A stretch of DNA of 64,000 nt, taken from assembly GCA_905250075.1 (NCBI GenBank), contig CAJNOP010000722.1:41771-105770 (forward strand), read 5' to 3'. The translations under genes were made by a program, and so were the position numbers. Below, one piece after another: positions 34,199-46,506 of this stretch; the first letter of the stretch is position 1, and every line of letters begins with the position of its first letter. The notes below the pieces were generated by a model, which was not told the origin of the DNA, did not search any database, and was given only the letters and a program-made list of their open reading frames with translations. Source of the DNA: Rotaria sp. Silwood1 (lineage: Eukaryota; Rotifera; Eurotatoria; Philodinida; Philodinidae).

Positions 34199-35999
34199 AC
34201 GATCATTAAATTTTCATCGGCAACGTTTGAATGGTGATCGACAATTTAATAATGAATTGATTTTTTTCATGAAAAGAAAAAGATTGTGATATGTTAAATT
34301 TGATAAAGTTACTGTAACGTTTTGTCACCAATACAACCTGTGACAAATACGGTACAGAATTGGGATGAAAGAAAAAAATAACTATAGTAATTGTGAAGTC
34401 TACATATGAAAGTAAAACGAGAGGTGAAGAGAACGACAAAAAAACTTCAATAAATTGTGTTCGATAATGACAAAATGTATAGGCCATCAGTACAGTTTCA
34501 TATTCTATTAAAAGTGAATTATATAATCACTCGTTATGAATGCATCTCATTGTCCTTATAAAATTTAATACTGTTTACATTGCATTGTACTAGACATGAA
34601 TTCTCACCCTTTAACACTTACAATTAAAAATTGAACTAATTATTTTATTGTTCTACCTATCAACAGGTAACGCACTCATCCATTTTTGTCCTTTGCATTG
34701 TCATAACTTAACAACTTCAAGTGGCAAAGAACGGAGTTTTAAACTGCAGTAAGATACTTGACAAAATTTTCATTTCATCTGGTTGAATGGTGACAATCGT
34801 AGAACGATAAAACATCGCATTAGTGCACTCATCCAAAAGGACTTCTTTCATCAGAGAAATCTAAGGTAGCTCACATTTCTAAATTTTTTTCGCTCTAAGC
34901 AAAATGTTTTTATTTGTGTTCGAAGTCAAGACAACAGACATACGAACAGTTATCACCAAAAATATTCAATAGAAGGTGATACATTAATGTCAAACTATAG
35001 CTAGTATTTCTATTTTGTCAAATGATAAAAAATATTAAGAACCTTTTTCTTCATCATTTTGGCACGAAAAATACTTGATTTTGACCGGCAACCACTGTTC
35101 ATTCTCGTCATTATTCAAAACAAACGATATTCATCGATAAAGAATGTACGAAAAACTATTTAAAAACAAGTTTGGTCGCTTTACGCTCGAGTAAATCTCT
35201 GCTCAACTTGGACAAACTGTGCTATGTCCATGAAATATATACAAAACCAAAGCTAAGTTGTTCACATAATACACAATATAGAGGAGAGCATGTTCAGTTG
35301 TCACAGATCATTCAAAATATCTACTAACAACACCGTCGATATCACTCCGAAAGCAATGGATTGAATGTCTAATGATATCTATCAAAGTCTAATTGATGCC
35401 AATACTGAAATATTTTTGTTTCAGTCAAACAGAGAACTTAAGAGTACTCCATGATATCACAAGTTTGTTCAATTGACAATGCAATTTTATTTATTTTGAA
35501 AATTAAGGTTCAAACAAAACAAAATCTTTTTATTTTGTATTACAATTCGTACAAAAAAAGAAGAAACAGTCCACAAGGTAATTAAGTTTTACTACACTAC
35601 CATAAACATAGAATTTATTCATGGTAGTATCTTGATACCGTCAATAACTGATAAAGAATTGATGCCAAAAAAAGCTAGTAAACGATTTCTTCTAATTAGT
35701 ATTTATTTTGTAAAAAATAACAAATTTTCTGATGGAAATGAGTTTAAATAACTGTTTACAAAACAGATAAATCCAATTAGTCATTTGTTATTCGAACTCA
35801 AAGATTTTTATTGAATAATAAAATCTCTTGTATATGTTTTTATCAACTTCTAATCCCTATGTCAATTTACTGCAACAAGAAAATATGTTTTGTATGCGTA
35901 GTTGAAATTTATCCTTCAGATTTGATAAAGTCTCCATAAGAACAAGAAAGAGTATAAAGGTTTTATATTTTCGAAGTGAAAGTTGATACTTGAGTAAAT
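34199..35999. other. 1.8 kb AT-rich intergenic region, nothing recognised
   Basis: No domain-bearing frame on either strand. A weak hydrophobic minus frame at 34206-34487 has no support. Confidence 0.45.
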
Positions 36000-36709
36000 A
36001 TGAAAAGTCTAATTTTGATTCATGTTTTGTTTAATGCTGCTGCAAATGCTCAATCATCCTGTGATCGAGTATCATTCGTCGATCGAAAAGGATGGAATGC
36101 ACGAGACCCACCTTCAATAACAAATTTAACAGGAAAACCCAAGGGGGAAAAAACTCATTCGCGGGCATTCGAATGAATGGAATGGATGAGAATGGACGGG
36201 AATGGATGAGAATGGATGGGAATGGATGAGAATGGACGGGAATGGATGGGAATGGATGGGAATGGATGAGAATGGATAGGAATGGATAGGAATGGATGGG
36301 AATGGATCGAAATAGTCAGAGAAATTCAGAAGTAATTTCATGTAGTACAAAATTAGCTATATTAACTATTGAAATGTTAAGAGCATGTAACGTACTAAAT
36401 ATGTCCAAACATTTTGTATACGTAATAAATCTTTTTAACTTATTAAATAGCATTATTTACTCTAGAAATATTCGAACATGTGTGATATTCTACAAATATC
36501 ATCATAAGTATTTACCCATATAATAATGAGATATTATGCTTTTTTTTCGTTACATCATAATGTGTACAGGCAGATAGTAAAAAAGATTTACTATGAACAC
36601 GCTGAAAGAAAAAATGTCGAAGGCAAAAACGTCGAACAAAAAAAACGAAATAAAAAAAACGTCGATCATGTAACATATCGAAACTTCTAAGATGTCATTA
36701 TTGGAGTAG

Positions 36710-38205
36710 CTGCCTAATTTGAGTTCGAATATAAAGGAAAATTTCGACGCACACCCCCTTTTTATTAGCTGAAGAAAAAGAAAAATTTTTCTTTTCGAAA
36801 TCGAATTTATAATTCGAACCAGCCACCCATATAATTCTGGCAAAAAAAAATTTTTATTCGAATTCGAATTTATAATTCGAACGAAGCACCCATATAATGC
36901 TGGTAAAAAAAAAAATTTTATTCGAATTCGAATTTATAATTCGAACCAGCCGCCCATATAATTCTGGCAAAAAAAAAAATTTATTCATGGTACCCACAGC
37001 AGCTGCAATGATGTGTGCGTGAGTTTATGCGTGAGTCCTTCTTCTTGGAATACCTTTCGCGGCACCCACAACAGCTGCGCTGATGTGTACGTGAGTTTCT
37101 GTGTGAATCCTTCCTCTTGGAACTCCTTTCCCGGCACCCACAGCAGCTGTTATGATGTGTGCGTGAGTTTATGTGAGTCCTTCCTGCCAGATCACCTTTC
37201 GTGGCACCCACAGCAGGTGAGATGATGTCTGCGTGAGTATATGTGTGAATCCTTCCTCTCGCAACTCCTAGAAACTTGAAAGTTCAACCTTGAAACATAA
37301 AACTTGAAGCTTGAAACTCGAAACTTGAAAACTCAATTGAATTCAAGTTTCAAGTTTTACATATATGGCATTCCAGATGATACTTCTAGCATCCCGGAGG
37401 ATGCCTCTACCATCCCAGATAATGTTTCTAGGATCTCCGATGATGCTCCTTGCATCTCAGGGGGTTCGTCTGGGGTTTTGAGACGATGTGTGCTATATTC
37501 CCGATGAATCTTCTGGCATCCCAGATGATGCATCCATAATTTGAGATAATGCTTCTATCAATGCACATGATGCTTCTAGCCTTTTACATGATGCTTCTCA
37601 GATGATGCTTGTTGCAACCCAAAGGATGCTTCTAGCGTCCCGGATGATCCTTCTAGGATCACACCTGGTGCTCCTAACATCTCAGATGATGGCTTCGGGG
37701 TTTCAGATGATGTGTTGAGCACGACAGATGATGCTTCTAGCACCCAGATGATCATTCTAGCATCTGGCATGATGCGCCCAGGATTCCAGATGATGTGTCC
37801 AGCGCCTCATTTGGTGTTTCCAGGATCTCAGATGAGAATAATATGCATGAGATTAAGTATTATAACTTAGAAAAACTGCTATTGTGCGGTTCTTTGCTAT
37901 TTTCGCACGCGTATACCTTCGCATTTATAAATCATAATTTATATAAAATTTTATCTTTTGCTTTTTATGCCGTAGTTATATGGGTACTTCATCCAAATTA
38001 CAAATTAGAATTCGAAAAAGAATTTATCTTTTTCTTTTTTTGCCACAATTATATGGGTGGCTCGTTCGAATTATAAATTCGAATTCGAATAAAAATTTAT
38101 CTTTTTCTTTTTCTGCCGTAATAACATGGAAGCCTTTTTTTTTTATTTTCGAAGTGATATCGAGCAGTTGTAGCTCCATTTATATTCGAACTCGAATTAG
38201 GCACC
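36710..38205. repeat. Nested inverted structure with several minisatellites
   Basis: GCCTAATTTGAGTTCGAATA near 36712 pairs with TATTCGAACTCGAATTAGGC near 38182. Inside are: three about 68-bp units with AATTCGAACCAGCCACCCAT (36790-36970) and an inverted one at 38035-38100; four about 80-bp units around GGCACCCACAGCAGCTG (36985-37260); and a roughly 27-30-bp tandem of GATGATGCTTCTAGCATCCC (37375-37850). Confidence 0.65.
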
Positions 38206-38576
38206 TCATGGATCTAGTAGATAACCATGTCGATGATGAAGAAGAATGTATAGATGCAGAAAATGCCTGTACAACTTCGAAAAAAGATAATTACAATGGC
38301 ATACGAATATATTCTACTATTTCTGATCAAGATAAAAATAAATTTTTCAAAATAAATATTAATGGAATCGACAAATTCATACATAAGCAAACAGCAGCTT
38401 GGTATTTAACAAAAAAAATCATTTATCATCTGATAGACGAGTACGTGTTCAACAAACGAATAAACAAAAAAATTAATAATTATCTTTTTTTTGTTCAATT
38501 TCGTTGGCTATTTGTCATAAGTAAAAAAATGCATTTTTTTATATTCAATCAAATGCTTCTGTTTTGTGACATTTAA
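38206..38576 (+). CDS. Open frame in the element: acidic start, IHKQTAAWYLT motif; unknown
   Basis: Reading from ATG 38206, MDLVDNHVDDEEECIDAENA then IRIYSTISDQDKNKFFKINI and DKFIHKQTAAWYLTKKIIYH, ending in a Lys/Asn-rich tail. The frame opens just after the nested inverted repeat ends, suggesting that repeat interrupted or replaced an upstream part. The motif [F]IHKQTA-W-LT reminds me of short DNA-binding modules in transposon proteins, but I cannot name a family. Probably a remnant of the element's protein. Confidence 0.35.
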
Positions 38577-40663
38577 CATAATCTTTTTCGAAATAGAAGA
38601 CAGACTTTTTTTGATAATATTTTATTAGAAATATTTAAAAAGTTTCTGAACGTATTCATCGATATTTTATTTATTTGAATTCAAAATATTACTTACACTT
38701 GAATGTAAAAAGTTACAATGCCATTACAAACTGAATATTATATGTTAATTCAATAAATCTTCTATTTCATTTTGAATATATAAATATTACTAAACAAGAA
38801 CCACTACGAATTGCGATGATTAATATACATTATTTAAAAGGATCTAAAGTTTTTTATTTTACTAGTAATAATACGAAAAAAGTTTGAAATAGTTTATCGT
38901 TGACGAGTTTAATTATTAACAATCACTATTTCTTAGTACAGCATATTCTTATTTCAATATACTAAAAGGTAAATGGAAAAGTTTATCTGATGCACTGTAT
39001 CTGTATGATTTGATTTTAACAGCATTTTTCGAACGATTATCTAAATACAAAATACATGGCCATACTACCGTGTAAGATAACTTACACATGATAAAAATGT
39101 AATTGATTAGATATGAAGAAATGATAGTCACTTGAATTAGCTGAAAGTGATCAGAAATGTTAGGGTGAGTTCTTCTCTCTCTTATATTAATTTCTGCAGT
39201 ATATACAATTGTTTAGAACATTGCTGAATTTAAAGACTTATTCTCATAGTATTAAATGCAATCTGTTGTGAAATAGTCATCAATATAACATAAAATATTT
39301 TGACTTTGGTCAGTAGAAGATAGACAATCTAAGGAAAAAAATGCATTCTTATCATACAATTTCGACAATTTAAGAAAGCCAGAAATATATTTGAGAATCA
39401 AGGAATGAGTGGGAATGGAAGAGAATGGATGGGAATGGATGGGAATGGATGGGAATGGATGAGAATGGATGAGAATGGATGGGAATGGATGGGAATGGAT
39501 GGGAATGGATGAGAATGGATGGGAATGGATGGGAATGGATGGGAATGGATGAGAATGGATGGGAATGGATGAGAATCGATGGGAATGGATGGAATGGATC
39601 CGAATGCCCGAATAGTTTTTTCCCCCTTGGGAAAACCTCTTTCATTTTATGTTATTCATCATACTTATCAACCTCCAAAGTAAATATTTTCTGAGTAAAA
39701 TTATTTAACTAATATCATTATTGATAGTTGTTATGCTGATGATGAATGTATTCAACGAGTGCAAGCTATTCAAGATTTACATCAAAATGGTCAAGGATGG
39801 GTAGATATTGGTTATCATTTTCTAGTTGGTGAAAATGGAAAAGTTTATGAAGGAAAAGGATGGAATTGTCAAGCTGCTCATTCATCAGGATGGAATAATG
39901 ATGCATATGGTACTTATTTTTATCTATTATTTGGATAAATCCGTTGGATTTCTACTACTTTGTGCAAAAAAGAGTATTTGGTGTTGATATTCCGAAAGAA
40001 AGTTTTTTTCAATTTCGACTATCTTGTTAGATGTATCATCATCGAAAATGACCTATGACCTGAATGAAAAAAATTCTCTATTCTTGTTACAGGCAGTTTT
40101 CGACGATGACTCACCAACTCTATATATTTTTCTATTTCTAATATTGATCTTTTCTTTTCAAAGTATTTGTATCATCGGTGATTTCAAAACATCATTTCCA
40201 AGTGAAAAAGCATTAGAAGCAACACGTTTATGGATTGATTGTGGTATTGAACGAGGTCATGTAACGAAAGCTTATTATATTATTAGTCATCGACAATTAT
40301 AACGACCAGGTTATACAGAATGGTAACGTTCTTTTCACATGTTTTCTTTATTTTGATAAAGAACTTTTTAGTCGTGGTAATAGTACATTTACTGTTGTAA
40401 AAAGATGGTCTCGATTTTGTTCACTTCAAAATTTTGGAGCGAATTTAACTGGAAATGAAATCCAACTATCTATTGGTCGTAATTTCTGTGAAAAAGAATT
40501 AGAATTATCATCATCTTCAGCACATCTAATTATAACAATTATTTTATTTCATCTTTTATTCATTTATTCAATATAATAAAACATTTTTTGTTCATCACAT
40601 TCAAGATTTCTATTTTCTACATATATACAAAAATCAACGATAAGAAATAAATGAGTTCAATAA

Positions 40664-43600
40664 TTACAACCAAATATGTATTGAATTTGTACATGTATCG
40701 ATATGTAATTTAAATTCATAAGAAATATTATGTCGTTGAAAGCATTCATACATATCTTGTGGACAAATTTTTTTCTCATTATTACCATCTTTCAGACCAA
40801 TATGAAAATATTGAAGTGATTTCATATGATAGATAAATAGTGGAATACTTTTACTAAAATCTTCAAAATGAGCTAAAAAAGCTGAAAAAGATTTTAAATA
40901 ACGAAACTTATAACATATATCTTGAACTGTTTCGCAAGATATAACATCATCAGCACCACTATAGAGTAAATTAAAATGAAGAAGACGTGCACTTAATAAT
41001 GATAATAAATGTTCACATCCTGGTTGAAATAATTGTTTTATTAATATACAATGATTACTTGTTATGGTTAGTTTAGTTATATTCAGAAGACCTAAAAAAC
41101 GAAAAGAATTTTATTAATATTCGAGTTAGTACTTGTAGAAAATTATTCTGCGATCATCGAAAGCATAAATCATAGAAGTTGGACGACTCAGATAATAGGT
41201 GGAAAATATTTGAGAGAAATTTCGATGTGTCACTTCGATACTACTAATTTCATCTCGATTTCTGACAATTTCTCACTTAAAGTATGCTCAAAGTGTGATT
41301 TAGTGAACAAAGTCACGCACATGAAAATGGAGCTATTCCAAATAAACTTACCTGGTATAAGTTTATGTAATGTTGCCATATTATGGAATTCATCATGTAA
41401 TGTTAAATGTTTAGTATATTTAAGATTAATTGTTTTTTTGATATATTTTCCAAATAAAGTAGGTGATACATTTTCTTCAAATCGTATTGTTAGTATATCA
41501 ATATTAGAAAAAAAAACGTGATGGTTCATCTAACTCAAATTCCATTTTTTCATCATTATAAATAGTTAAACGTAAATCATTGACATATTGGTAGGTTTTT
41601 TCAATAGTTGAGATATCTTTACTATTTTTTGAAGTTAAATCCGTATTAATTGGATTGTTCCATCTTTAAAAGAAATTCAAAAATAAGATGAGAAGAATAG
41701 TTTGTGAATAAAGAAAAAACAATGAAATTAAGAATGCAATATATGAAAATGTGCCTACGTACTGATTAGAAAAACTTTGATCGGGATACGGATCAGAATA
41801 AAAAATTAACTGATAATGCTTTCCATTTCGATAACAATCTGTTATGAATTTTATTTGACGATCAGTCCAAAATTGATTATTATCAAATGAAAATAATCGG
41901 GAACAAAGTGCGGTGAAATCTTGTAGGTTTAAACGCTTGAATTCACTGTAAATTTGGAATTTTTTTAACAATGGCCAATTTTTATTAATAATCATTTCCC
42001 ATTTATCACTATCAACATAGCCAAAATCTATATAAGATAAACATTGTTTTCTTTAGAAATTAAGTGAAGATTCTATAAACATATTCAAGAACTTATAGAA
42101 AAGATTTATTCGCTTTCACCCTTAGTCAAAAGATGACTGTGTTTTCGCCCTTACCATTAGTCAGAGAAAACGCCAGGGTTACAGTCACTCTGGTACATGG
42201 GAATCAGTTCGGTTTATAAAACATATTAAACCAGCGAAAACCGGTTAGTTCAAAAATTTTTTTGGAACCGATAAAAACTGACTAGGATTATTTAGAAGTT
42301 TTTAATTGACACAAGGATTAGTTGCAAGCACATGTCTTTACATACAGAAAGGTCATACCAAGCTTTTTCAGACATATAAGTTATACAAAAAACGGAATAT
42401 GTGACGTTACTGTAAAGAAAATCCAACATATTTAGATAATTGTTTAGCCAGTAAAAATCGGTCGGTTCGGTTACAATTTTTAGTGGTGTTCTCTATATGG
42501 ATGTATGTTTTCGCCTTCGGTCATTATATACCCTAGTAGACTCCATCGAAACTATTGATACACTTTAATGGAAAATGAATTATTTCGAAATTTATTTACG
42601 TCATCTAGTGAAATATATTGAGTGTGAAGAAAATGCTAGAAAACAGTTGAACAGCATTTTTATTATTTGGGAATGGTTGCCTTTCTGTTTCAATTCATAA
42701 ACGTTGCATTCATTATTCGGACTATGTTCTGACAAGATTGTCCCAATATCATGCTTTTGTACTATCCAGGTTCAAATGATTAGAGACTGTTCTATTTGTG
42801 TGTTATGGTTGATAAAATTCAGATTTCCGATACAGAGTTGAACAACTCAATTCAAAAACCGGCCAATTCCACTCTATTTAATTCAATTCATGACCTGACA
42901 AAAATTTTTCAGAATCCATTAGCTGAATCGAAATGAATAAATGACATTTTGCAAATATCTACGAATTGAATCTAACAAAATTTACAAATGTCTTTGAATG
43001 AAACCAGTTAAGCTATTTGTACAGTTATTATCATATAACTATTTTTGTTTTAGTTTTGAATTTTTTTCCTAACCTTCATCACTAACAAATGACAATGAAA
43101 ATATTTGAATATTTTCAAAATACGGAAATAATCGTTGTAGATAATCAAATGGAATACTATGTGCACATATTTTTAAATATTTAATTAATAATATTGAATT
43201 TTCTTTCAAAGGATTTGATCCTAAAATAACATTACTTGACATTAAAAGTGTATTAATTGCTAATTTTTCAAGTGAACAAAAATGATTAAGAATATTGACA
43301 AAACATAAATAATCACATGAATTAATTACTAATTCTTTCATAGATGAATATGAATTATTTAAAATAAATTCTTCTTGAAATTCACTTAAATAACAATGAA
43401 TTATTGATGATTCAGAATAAAAAATTTTTTGTACTGTATTTATATCAAATGAATTTATATCTTCTGATTGAATATCAAGTGTTTCTACATTACATAAATC
43501 ATTAATTATTATATTAAATTCATTGGATGATGGTTTAATAAGGCGTAAAAATTTTAAATATTTAAAATCTTTAAATGAATATTTTTGAAGAAAATCTTTT

Positions 43601-43884
43601 ATTTGATAAGGTGTTTGTTCATTTGATAATGTTAATGAATGAATTTCATTATAATACAATGAAATTACATGTAATATAGCAAATTGATACAGAAATAATG
43701 GAATATCAACAAGAGAAATCTTTAAAAGTGATGGACCATTCTTTTTTCGAATTGAATACATTTCCGTAAGTATTGAACGTATTCGTTTATTGTTTACATC
43801 AGAAAATGCATAAAACACTTCAACTGGTAATAAATATGAGGGAATGAGAAACCATAGTTCACCTGGTAAATCTTCTAATTTCAT
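40664..43884 (-). CDS. F-box/LRR-like protein with one homopolymer frameshift
   Basis: Four exons: 43074-43884, 41763-42027, 41352-41663 and 40664-41091, all with GT-AG introns. The N-terminus LEDLPGELWFLIPSYLLPVE is an F-box (L-P-x-E-L...I-x-x-Y-L), followed by leucine-rich material. Exon 2 holds FGYVDSDKWEMIINKNWPLL, typical of the large bdelloid F-box family. F-box proteins recruit substrates to SCF ubiquitin ligases; the substrate is unknown. Summed exon length is one base too many for an open frame: a T9 run at about 41504-41512 would need eight T, after which 604 aa read through. Intron 1 (1046 bp) is far longer than the others and has repeat-like content. Frameshift could be a sequencing error or a young pseudogene. 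Confidence 0.75.
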
Positions 43885-44201
43885 TTCTAGAAAAAAAAAA
43901 TAAAGTAATAGATTCTTCCTTTCGAAGAAGTTTGTCTATTCATCGATTCAAAAGATAGGAATAAAGACAGAATTTATAATAAGTAACAATGAAGATAAAC
44001 AATAGAACAAAGACTACAAAGATATGAATATCGATATAAACATCTAATATTTAAATCAGTATTTAGATTGGTGTATTTTTATTATGCAATCAATTAAATA
44101 TGTAATAAACAAGGAAGAAACTTTTTTTTAAACTAAAAATGATGCAAATACAAATGAAACAGAGTTATAGAAATTGGCTAAATAGTAGTAACAATAGAGG
44201 A

Positions 44202-44394
44202 CGGGTGTGGGTGTGGGTGTGGGTGTAGGTGGGTGTGGGTGTAGGTGGGTGTGGGTGTGGGTGTGGGTGTGGGTGAGTGTGGGGTGTGTGTGTGGGTTCT
44301 TTGATCGCCAATACACACATTCACACCCTCCCACACCCACACCCACACCCTCACCCACACCCACCCACATCCCATTCCATACCCACACCCACAC
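44202..44394. repeat. Telomere-like foldback 12, sharing its loop with foldback 10
   Basis: G arm 44202-44299, loop GGGTTCTTTGATCGCCAATA, C arm 44313-44394. The loop is the reverse complement of that of foldback 10, with one difference. The flanks AACAATAGAG (left) and CTCTTTGTT (right) also pair, so symmetry extends a few bases outside the arms. It lies at the 3' end of the ADP-ribosyltransferase-like pseudogene. Confidence 0.85.
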
Positions 44395-45236
44395 TCTCTT
44401 TGTTATTATTTAAATCCACTTGACACTCGTACAATGTATTGACTAAAAACAAAAAAGAGAAAACAGTTTTATCGTATGAATTACCCAGTACTATGTTATT
44501 GGTTAAAATATTTTTGTTTATCGCAGGTATTGTCAATCGCTCCAAATCAGACACATTGAGATTGAAAGGCGATGCAACTGTTGGGTACGGTAGATATTTT
44601 TATTTATAAATGAATCATATATAAATCGTTGGTTGCTTTCCATTTTCCGACTACTTGAAAATAACTTTCAGGTATAAGTAAGATTTCATTTTTCTCTTTT
44701 AAAATAAGAATGACATTTTACAGATTTATCGTTATTACATTCAATAGTAAAAATAGTCCGTACACCATCATCGCCGATAAGTCTCTGTACCTCAACCAAA
44801 TGTGATCTTCATTATAGTGGTCATATACATGTCCTCGAACACCACGCCGTATTGTTCCTTTCAATGATGAAAGTTTATACAATGCAGTTAAAAATAGTTT
44901 TATAAAAACAAACTATGATATGAGACTGCTTCTATCCTGAGAATATAACCGTTCATCAAGTAAAGTAAATATACTTGGATGAGGTTTTAGACATTGCATT
45001 CTATACAAATGAATAGCACCTGATTCATCAGAAGTTAAACCATCTGTTGGTTCACGAGAATTTCTTTCTGCTATTTCAACCATCGAATCAGCATTGTAAA
45101 GAAGTGATATAATTGGTACAATTGCTTCTGTTAATGATACTAATCGATATTTCTCATAACCTTCAATATGTGTTAATGCTTGATCAAGGTCTTTTGCTGC
45201 ATCAAAAAAACGATCAAAAATTATACTCTCAGTCAT
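44351..45236 (-). pseudogene. ADP-ribosyltransferase-like pseudogene (bdelloid type)
   Basis: Fragments on the minus strand: MTESIIFDRFFDAAKDLDQA from 45236, then LTSDESGAIHLYRMQCLKPH and LLDERLYSQDRSSL. After a damaged middle with several stops (KLFLTALYKL-like remnants near 44900) come VRTIFTIECNNDKSV and HSYFKREK. Then NEILLIPESYFQVVGKW to about 44620, and PYPTVASPFNLN. The order matches NAD:arginine ADP-ribosyltransferase domain proteins that are abundant in bdelloids. The family transfers ADP-ribose to proteins; this copy cannot be made intact. The NAD-site S-T-S and E-x-E residues lie in the damaged part and are not seen. The 3' frame reads directly into foldback 12. Confidence 0.65.
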
Positions 45237-45744
45237 TTATTAATTGACAAGAGAAATTCCTACAAAAAATAAAAATCTCTCAGCATTGTATATGATGATA
45301 CGTATATTACTGTTCGAGCTCGTATGGTAACTTCTCTAAATACTTATGAAAAGGAAAGAAAGAAAAAAAAATCAAAAGACAATTTTTTTTTCGAAACGAA
45401 TCTGGTTTTATTTCAATGTTATTTTACAGACTAACATTCGAAAATATTATTTTGCTGAACATGTTGACATTGATGAAAAACCAATCTCGTCAAACATCAC
45501 GTTTCGTTATTACTAATATCTGCAATCGTGTAGGTTGATCTGATGATTAGTATTCTGCTGTTTTTGCTGTCTGATATTGTGTTGTACGTCAAGGGAACTG
45601 ATGAATAATACTATGATGCGATATAAGAAATAAAAAAGAATATTGACTTTGTAAAACACGATATAAATCACACGTATCGTTGGCTTGGTGACTGTTAAGA
45701 ATATAAAAGGAGCTTTTTTCGTGTGTGAAAGTAGTATATACAAA

Positions 45745-46506
45745 ATGTTAATGTTATTATTCCTATTTTTACTTATCGTACACACTGGATATGCTCTTGA
45801 ATGCATAGTCGACTGTTCTATTAGCAATCTATTTAAGAAAACATTTAGTATCCCTAATGGTCAATGTCAAAAACGTATCTCATCGTCCTCTTGTTCTGTT
45901 GATATGACGTTCCAATATGATCGACAATCCTATTCTGTGGAATTCAGAGACAGTAGTTTATCCTTTGATTATATTTACATTACATCTGGGCCGTACTTTT
46001 CTTATGAAGTACATTATGCGTGTTCAAAAAATACTGATTGTCCTGTTTTATACGCACAGAACAGAATCACTGAAATGATTGCTCGAAACTATGATGCCAG
46101 TCGTATCTACAGAGAACTTGCACAGCATATCGAAAATCCTTTACGAAACGGCCCAATCAACTGTTATGATTCGAAAAACAACGTTATTACATGTTCTTCA
46201 ACCCAACTTTGCTCACTTAAATTTGACACAAAAAACAAGAAAATAACTTCACAAGGGTGTGACGAATACACATCTAATAAACCTAGAGTTTATGTTTTTG
46301 ACGGCGATGTATCTCCATCTCTTACGATTCAATGTGATAAATTATATTGTAATAGTGATTTGACACTTGTTAAAGTTCGGAGTATTTTGTACGAAAATGA
46401 TGTAACCAATGTTGATGGACGAATTATTGCTGCAGCATTAAAAGAAATAGCTTCTGCTTTTTTAGTGACATTGACTTTTATATTTACACTTATTTCTTAT
46501 TTTTAA
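45745..46506 (+). CDS. Secreted Cys-rich, GPI-tailed protein of unknown function
   Basis: Single frame of 253 aa from ATG 45745, chosen because MLMLLFLFLLIVHTGYA is a clear signal peptide (an upstream GTG at 45685 only lengthens the frame). The ectodomain has about 12 Cys, in pairs such as CIVDCS, C-SSSSCS, CSKNTDC, CYD-ITCSSTQLC and CDKLYC. The C-terminus is hydrophobic without a cytosolic tail (AFLVTLTFIFTLISYF), after a small-residue region, consistent with GPI attachment. No family recognised. Intact frame and balanced codon use suggest a live gene. It is convergent with the LRR remnant, separated by foldback 13. Confidence 0.65.
   Translation: MLMLLFLFLLIVHTGYALECIVDCSISNLFKKTFSIPNGQCQKRISSSSCSVDMTFQYDRQSYSVEFRDSSLSFDYIYITSGPYFSYEVHYACSKNTDCPVLYAQNRITEMIARNYDASRIYRELAQHIENPLRNGPINCYDSKNNVITCSSTQLCSLKFDTKNKKITSQGCDEYTSNKPRVYVFDGDVSPSLTIQCDKLYCNSDLTLVKVRSILYENDVTNVDGRIIAAALKEIASAFLVTLTFIFTLISYF

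Larger units (their letters stand above)
36140..39629. mobile_element. hAT-like non-autonomous element, 3.49 kb, inserted in PGRP exon 1
   Basis: Ends CAAGGGGGAAAAAACT and its inverted copy, TIRs continuing through ATTCG-GGGCATTCG. A perfect 8-bp duplication GGAAAACC lies at 36132-36139 and 39630-39637. Subterminal minisatellites of GGAATGGATG units (36176-36305 and 39415-39600) are in the same orientation at both ends, although the TIRs are inverted. The interior is composite: an inner inverted repeat (about 36710 and 38205), about 68-bp and 80-bp tandems, a GATGATGCTTCTAGC tandem and one open frame. No transposase recognised. Confidence 0.8.
36000..40576 (+). pseudogene. Peptidoglycan recognition protein (PGRP), split by a transposon and carrying a stop
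   Basis: Exon 1 (36000-36139) has a signal peptide (MKSLILIHVLFNAAANA) and the PGRP start VSFVDRKGWNARDPP. It is cut by the element 36140-39629 and resumes with FYVIHHTYQPP to 39679. Exon 2 (39728-39909) has QDLHQNGQGWVDIGYHF and GWNCQAAHSSGWNN. Exon 3 (40164-40322) has IIGDFKTSFPSEKALEATRL and YYIISHRQ. The last exon starts at 40372. The amidase-type ligands are present: His in VIHH, Tyr in DIGYHF, His in ISHRQ and Cys in YTEC, so the ancestor was probably a catalytic amidase against bacterial cell wall. A TAA at 40310-40312 follows HRQL, and exon 2/3 phase does not match. The C-terminus is Ser-rich then hydrophobic (LIITIILFHLLFIYS), like a GPI signal. Confidence 0.75.

Noticed and set aside
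36126..36350. SIPIHSHPF-repeat frame
   Set aside because: Translation of the GGAATGGATG minisatellite; the mirror frame at 39370-39645 is the same.
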